64,000 nucleotides of DNA from Methyloligella sp. (GTDB lineage: Bacteria > Pseudomonadota > Alphaproteobacteria > Rhizobiales > HXMU1428-3): contig BQJJ01000002.1 in NCBI GenBank assembly GCA_021604645.1, positions 369,321 through 433,320 of the forward strand. The letters are read 5' to 3'. The position numbers and the translations under genes are program-made. The notes beneath the pieces are model-generated. The model was not told the origin of the DNA and made no database searches. It was given only the letters and a program-made list of their open reading frames with translations. Every line of letters starts with the position of its first letter. Positions within the stretch are counted from its first letter, which is position 1. This document shows positions 63,163 to 64,000 of the stretch, piece after piece.

Positions 63163-63281
63163 ACACGACGGTTGCCTAGTAGGCAACTGAAGGAGCAGTA
63201 AGGATTGCGCGGTTGCATAATAGGCATCTGAAGCACACTAAGACAGTGCGGATGCATAGTGGGCATCTGAAGCGCACTAAA
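63163..63281 (+). repeat. Array of three family-2 hairpin units beside tRNA-Cys
   Basis: Unit 1 about 63163-63190 (GGTTGCC/GGCAAC stem with loop TAGTA, then TGAAGGAGCAG). Unit 2 about 63200-63240 (GCGCGGTTGC ... GGCATCTGAAGCACACTA, arms partly mismatched). Unit 3 about 63243-63281 (AGTGCG-GATGC/GCATC-CGCACT with a TGAAG bulge, followed by AAAAA). They end 5 nt before the tRNA. Unit 3 matches the inserted module in family-1 copy 2 nearly base for base. Confidence 0.8.
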
Positions 63282-63286
63282 AATGA

Positions 63287-63360
63287 GGCCACATGGCGGA
63301 GTGGTGACGCAGCGGATTGCAAATCCGTGTACTCCGGTTCGATTCCGGATGTGGCCTCCA
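63287..63360 (+). tRNA. tRNA-Cys (GCA)
   Basis: Cloverleaf of 74 nt with encoded CCA. Acceptor stem GGCCACA/TGTGGCC, anticodon stem GCGGA/TCCGT with loop TTGCAAA giving anticodon GCA, T-arm CCGG-TTCGATT-CCGG. All elements are intact. It is directly preceded by the family-2 hairpin array. Confidence 0.96.
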
Positions 63361-63399
63361 ATTTTTTCATAAATTCCAAGAAAATTCTCCCCAACACAC

Positions 63400-63453
63400 A
63401 AAAACGCCAAACCCTGTTTCGAAATTAATCTCACAAGATTTGACGTTTGGCGT
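63400..63453 (-). terminator. Terminator-like module 1
   Basis: ACGCCAAAC (63404-63412) and GTTTGGCGT (63445-63453) form a perfect 9-bp stem. On the minus strand it ends in a T run, downstream of the 34-residue ORF. The whole 48-nt module is about three-quarters identical to module 2 at 63741-63788. A second inverted repeat GTCTGG/CCAGAC lies between it and the ORF. Confidence 0.7.
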
Positions 63454-63527
63454 AATTCAGATGTCTGGCTACATTTAGGAAGTGAGGTTGGGGCAACCAG
63501 ACAACTCTTCGGGTAGTAGTCCTTCAG

Positions 63528-63632
63528 TTACGAATTTGATGAATACTCAGCACTGTGACCGTCGTCTAAAACATCAACCAGATCACCATCAAGCTCGAAA
63601 ATGATAAAGGAGGGGACGATTATCTTTTTCAT
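63528..63632 (-). CDS. Short ORF, 34 residues, function unknown
   Basis: Acidic peptide of 34 aa starting MKKIIVPSFIIFELDGDLVD and ending in NS. GGAG lies 9 nt upstream of the ATG, and a terminator-like module sits downstream. The layout (ORF, then a long hairpin, then a conserved terminator module) is repeated for the truncated gene at 63874. The sequence resembles no family known to me. Coding status is supported by ribosome binding site and context only. Confidence 0.5.
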   Translation of the reverse strand: MKKIIVPSFIIFELDGDLVDVLDDGHSAEYSSNS

Positions 63633-63740
63633 CAAGTGAACTCCGTTTCATAACAAAAGAATAGCTTTATTATTTGCCATTTTTGTTTGATTCAAATTTG
63701 CGGCGAGGTAACTTTTTTGTAACCTAAAAAATGACAAACA

Positions 63741-63789
63741 AAAACGCCAAACCTGGCCTGGAAATCAATCCTACTAGGTCTGACGTTTT
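63741..63789 (-). terminator. Terminator-like module 2
   Basis: Counterpart of module 1, about 37 of 48 positions identical. The arms AAAACG/CGTTTT plus an interrupted inner stem end in a T run on the minus strand. A further 9-bp inverted repeat GGAGAGCAG/CTGCTCTCC spans about 63795-63860 between it and the partial gene. Confidence 0.6.
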
Positions 63790-63873
63790 CGATCGGAGAG
63801 CAGTCAAAGCTTAAGACGAGGGACTTTAGGGGGGATTAAGAAAAACCTGTCTGCTCTCCAAAAAACTCTGTGC

Positions 63874-64000
63874 TTACGGAAGCTCAGGGTAAGTAATGCC
63901 ATGAGCATTATCAAAAGTTTCAGGGTACTGAATGCCAAAAGTATTTTCAGTCTCTCCAGTCACAGGAATACCAAATGTAGAGTTGTCACCAGCAAACGCT
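63874..64000 (-). CDS. Partial gene for a short-repeat protein (3' end only)
   Basis: Last 42 residues of a minus-strand gene that runs off the window, ending in TAA at 63874. The visible part is built from degenerate units of about eleven residues: STFGIPVTGE, TENTFGIQYPE and TFDNAHGITYPE. No membrane segment or cysteine is visible. The composition (Thr, Gly, Asn, Pro, acidic) suggests an exported or surface protein, which is a guess. Its 3' region has the same organisation as that of the 34-residue ORF. Confidence 0.55.
   Translation of the reverse strand, partial: AFAGDNSTFGIPVTGETENTFGIQYPETFDNAHGITYPELP

Noticed and set aside
63141..63434. ORFs on both strands across the family-2 array and tRNA-Cys
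   Set aside because: They overlap an intact tRNA and hairpin repeats and arise from repeat periodicity.

Overview
The window is bacterial chromosome, AT-leaning by eye. Gene content and order point to an alphaproteobacterium, most likely of the order Hyphomicrobiales (Rhizobiales). The supporting block, read right to left, is xth / erpA / dgt-argS-SPOR-nagZ-scpAB / tatABC-serS-surE / nlpD / DUF815 ATPase / yajC-secDF / Mth938-squalene-synthase-like / trmFO. A second typical alphaproteobacterial group is valS / PopZ-like DUF2497 / tolC / isoaspartyl methyltransferase. I cannot name a genus from the sequence alone. No rRNA, CRISPR array, prophage or intact insertion sequence was seen; one tRNA (Cys, GCA) lies near the right end.

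Layout. 1-5.4 kb: an EnvZ-like sensor kinase, proC with a YbjN-domain gene, a small membrane protein and trmFO. 5.4-16 kb: a DUF4153 membrane protein, a secreted SGNH hydrolase, an NDUFAF6-like and an NDUFAF3-like (Mth938) protein, a complete class D beta-lactamase, secF, secD, yajC and a divergent DUF815 ATPase. 16-20.5 kb: an accessory patch with small membrane and secreted proteins, DUF2189, and a LysR regulator divergent from an NTF2-like/VOC pair. 20.5-38 kb: envelope, export and chromosome-segregation genes: nlpD-like, surE, serS, tatCBA, an ABC ATPase, a Tat-exported aldo/keto reductase, DUF6064, scpB, scpA, nagZ, a SPOR protein, argS and dgt. 38-44.6 kb: erpA, then an inserted block (radical SAM enzyme plus partner, caspase-like protease plus small secreted protein, a glycosyltransferase-like protein), then xth. 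44.7-51.4 kb: a Sel1-repeat protein, ilvD, DUF898, an M48 protease and a small tyrosine-phosphatase-like protein. 51.6-62.8 kb: an NTF2-like protein, an ECF sigma factor, an SDR-DoxX fusion, valS, a lipoprotein metalloprotease, a PopZ-like protein with a very long linker, tolC and a PIMT-family methyltransferase. 63-64 kb: hairpin repeats, tRNA-Cys, a 34-residue ORF and a truncated repeat protein, the last two each followed by a related terminator-like module.

The core genes serve protein export (Sec, Tat), cell-wall remodelling (NlpD-like, NagZ, SPOR, TolC), translation (SerS, ArgS, ValS, TrmFO), chromosome organisation (ScpAB, PopZ-like) and Fe-S or respiratory assembly. Accessory genes sit at breaks in the conserved order.

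The most unusual signal is non-coding. Five copies (one a chimera) of a 100-130 nt modular, multi-hairpin repeat lie intergenically, all in the + orientation. Their stems co-vary between copies, and one module keeps a GNRA-type tetraloop and a swapped internal loop. In four copies the 3' tail stops at a nearly constant distance from a gene boundary. A second, smaller hairpin family occurs alone, in tandem, and as a part of one copy of the first family. All comparisons were made by eye within this window.
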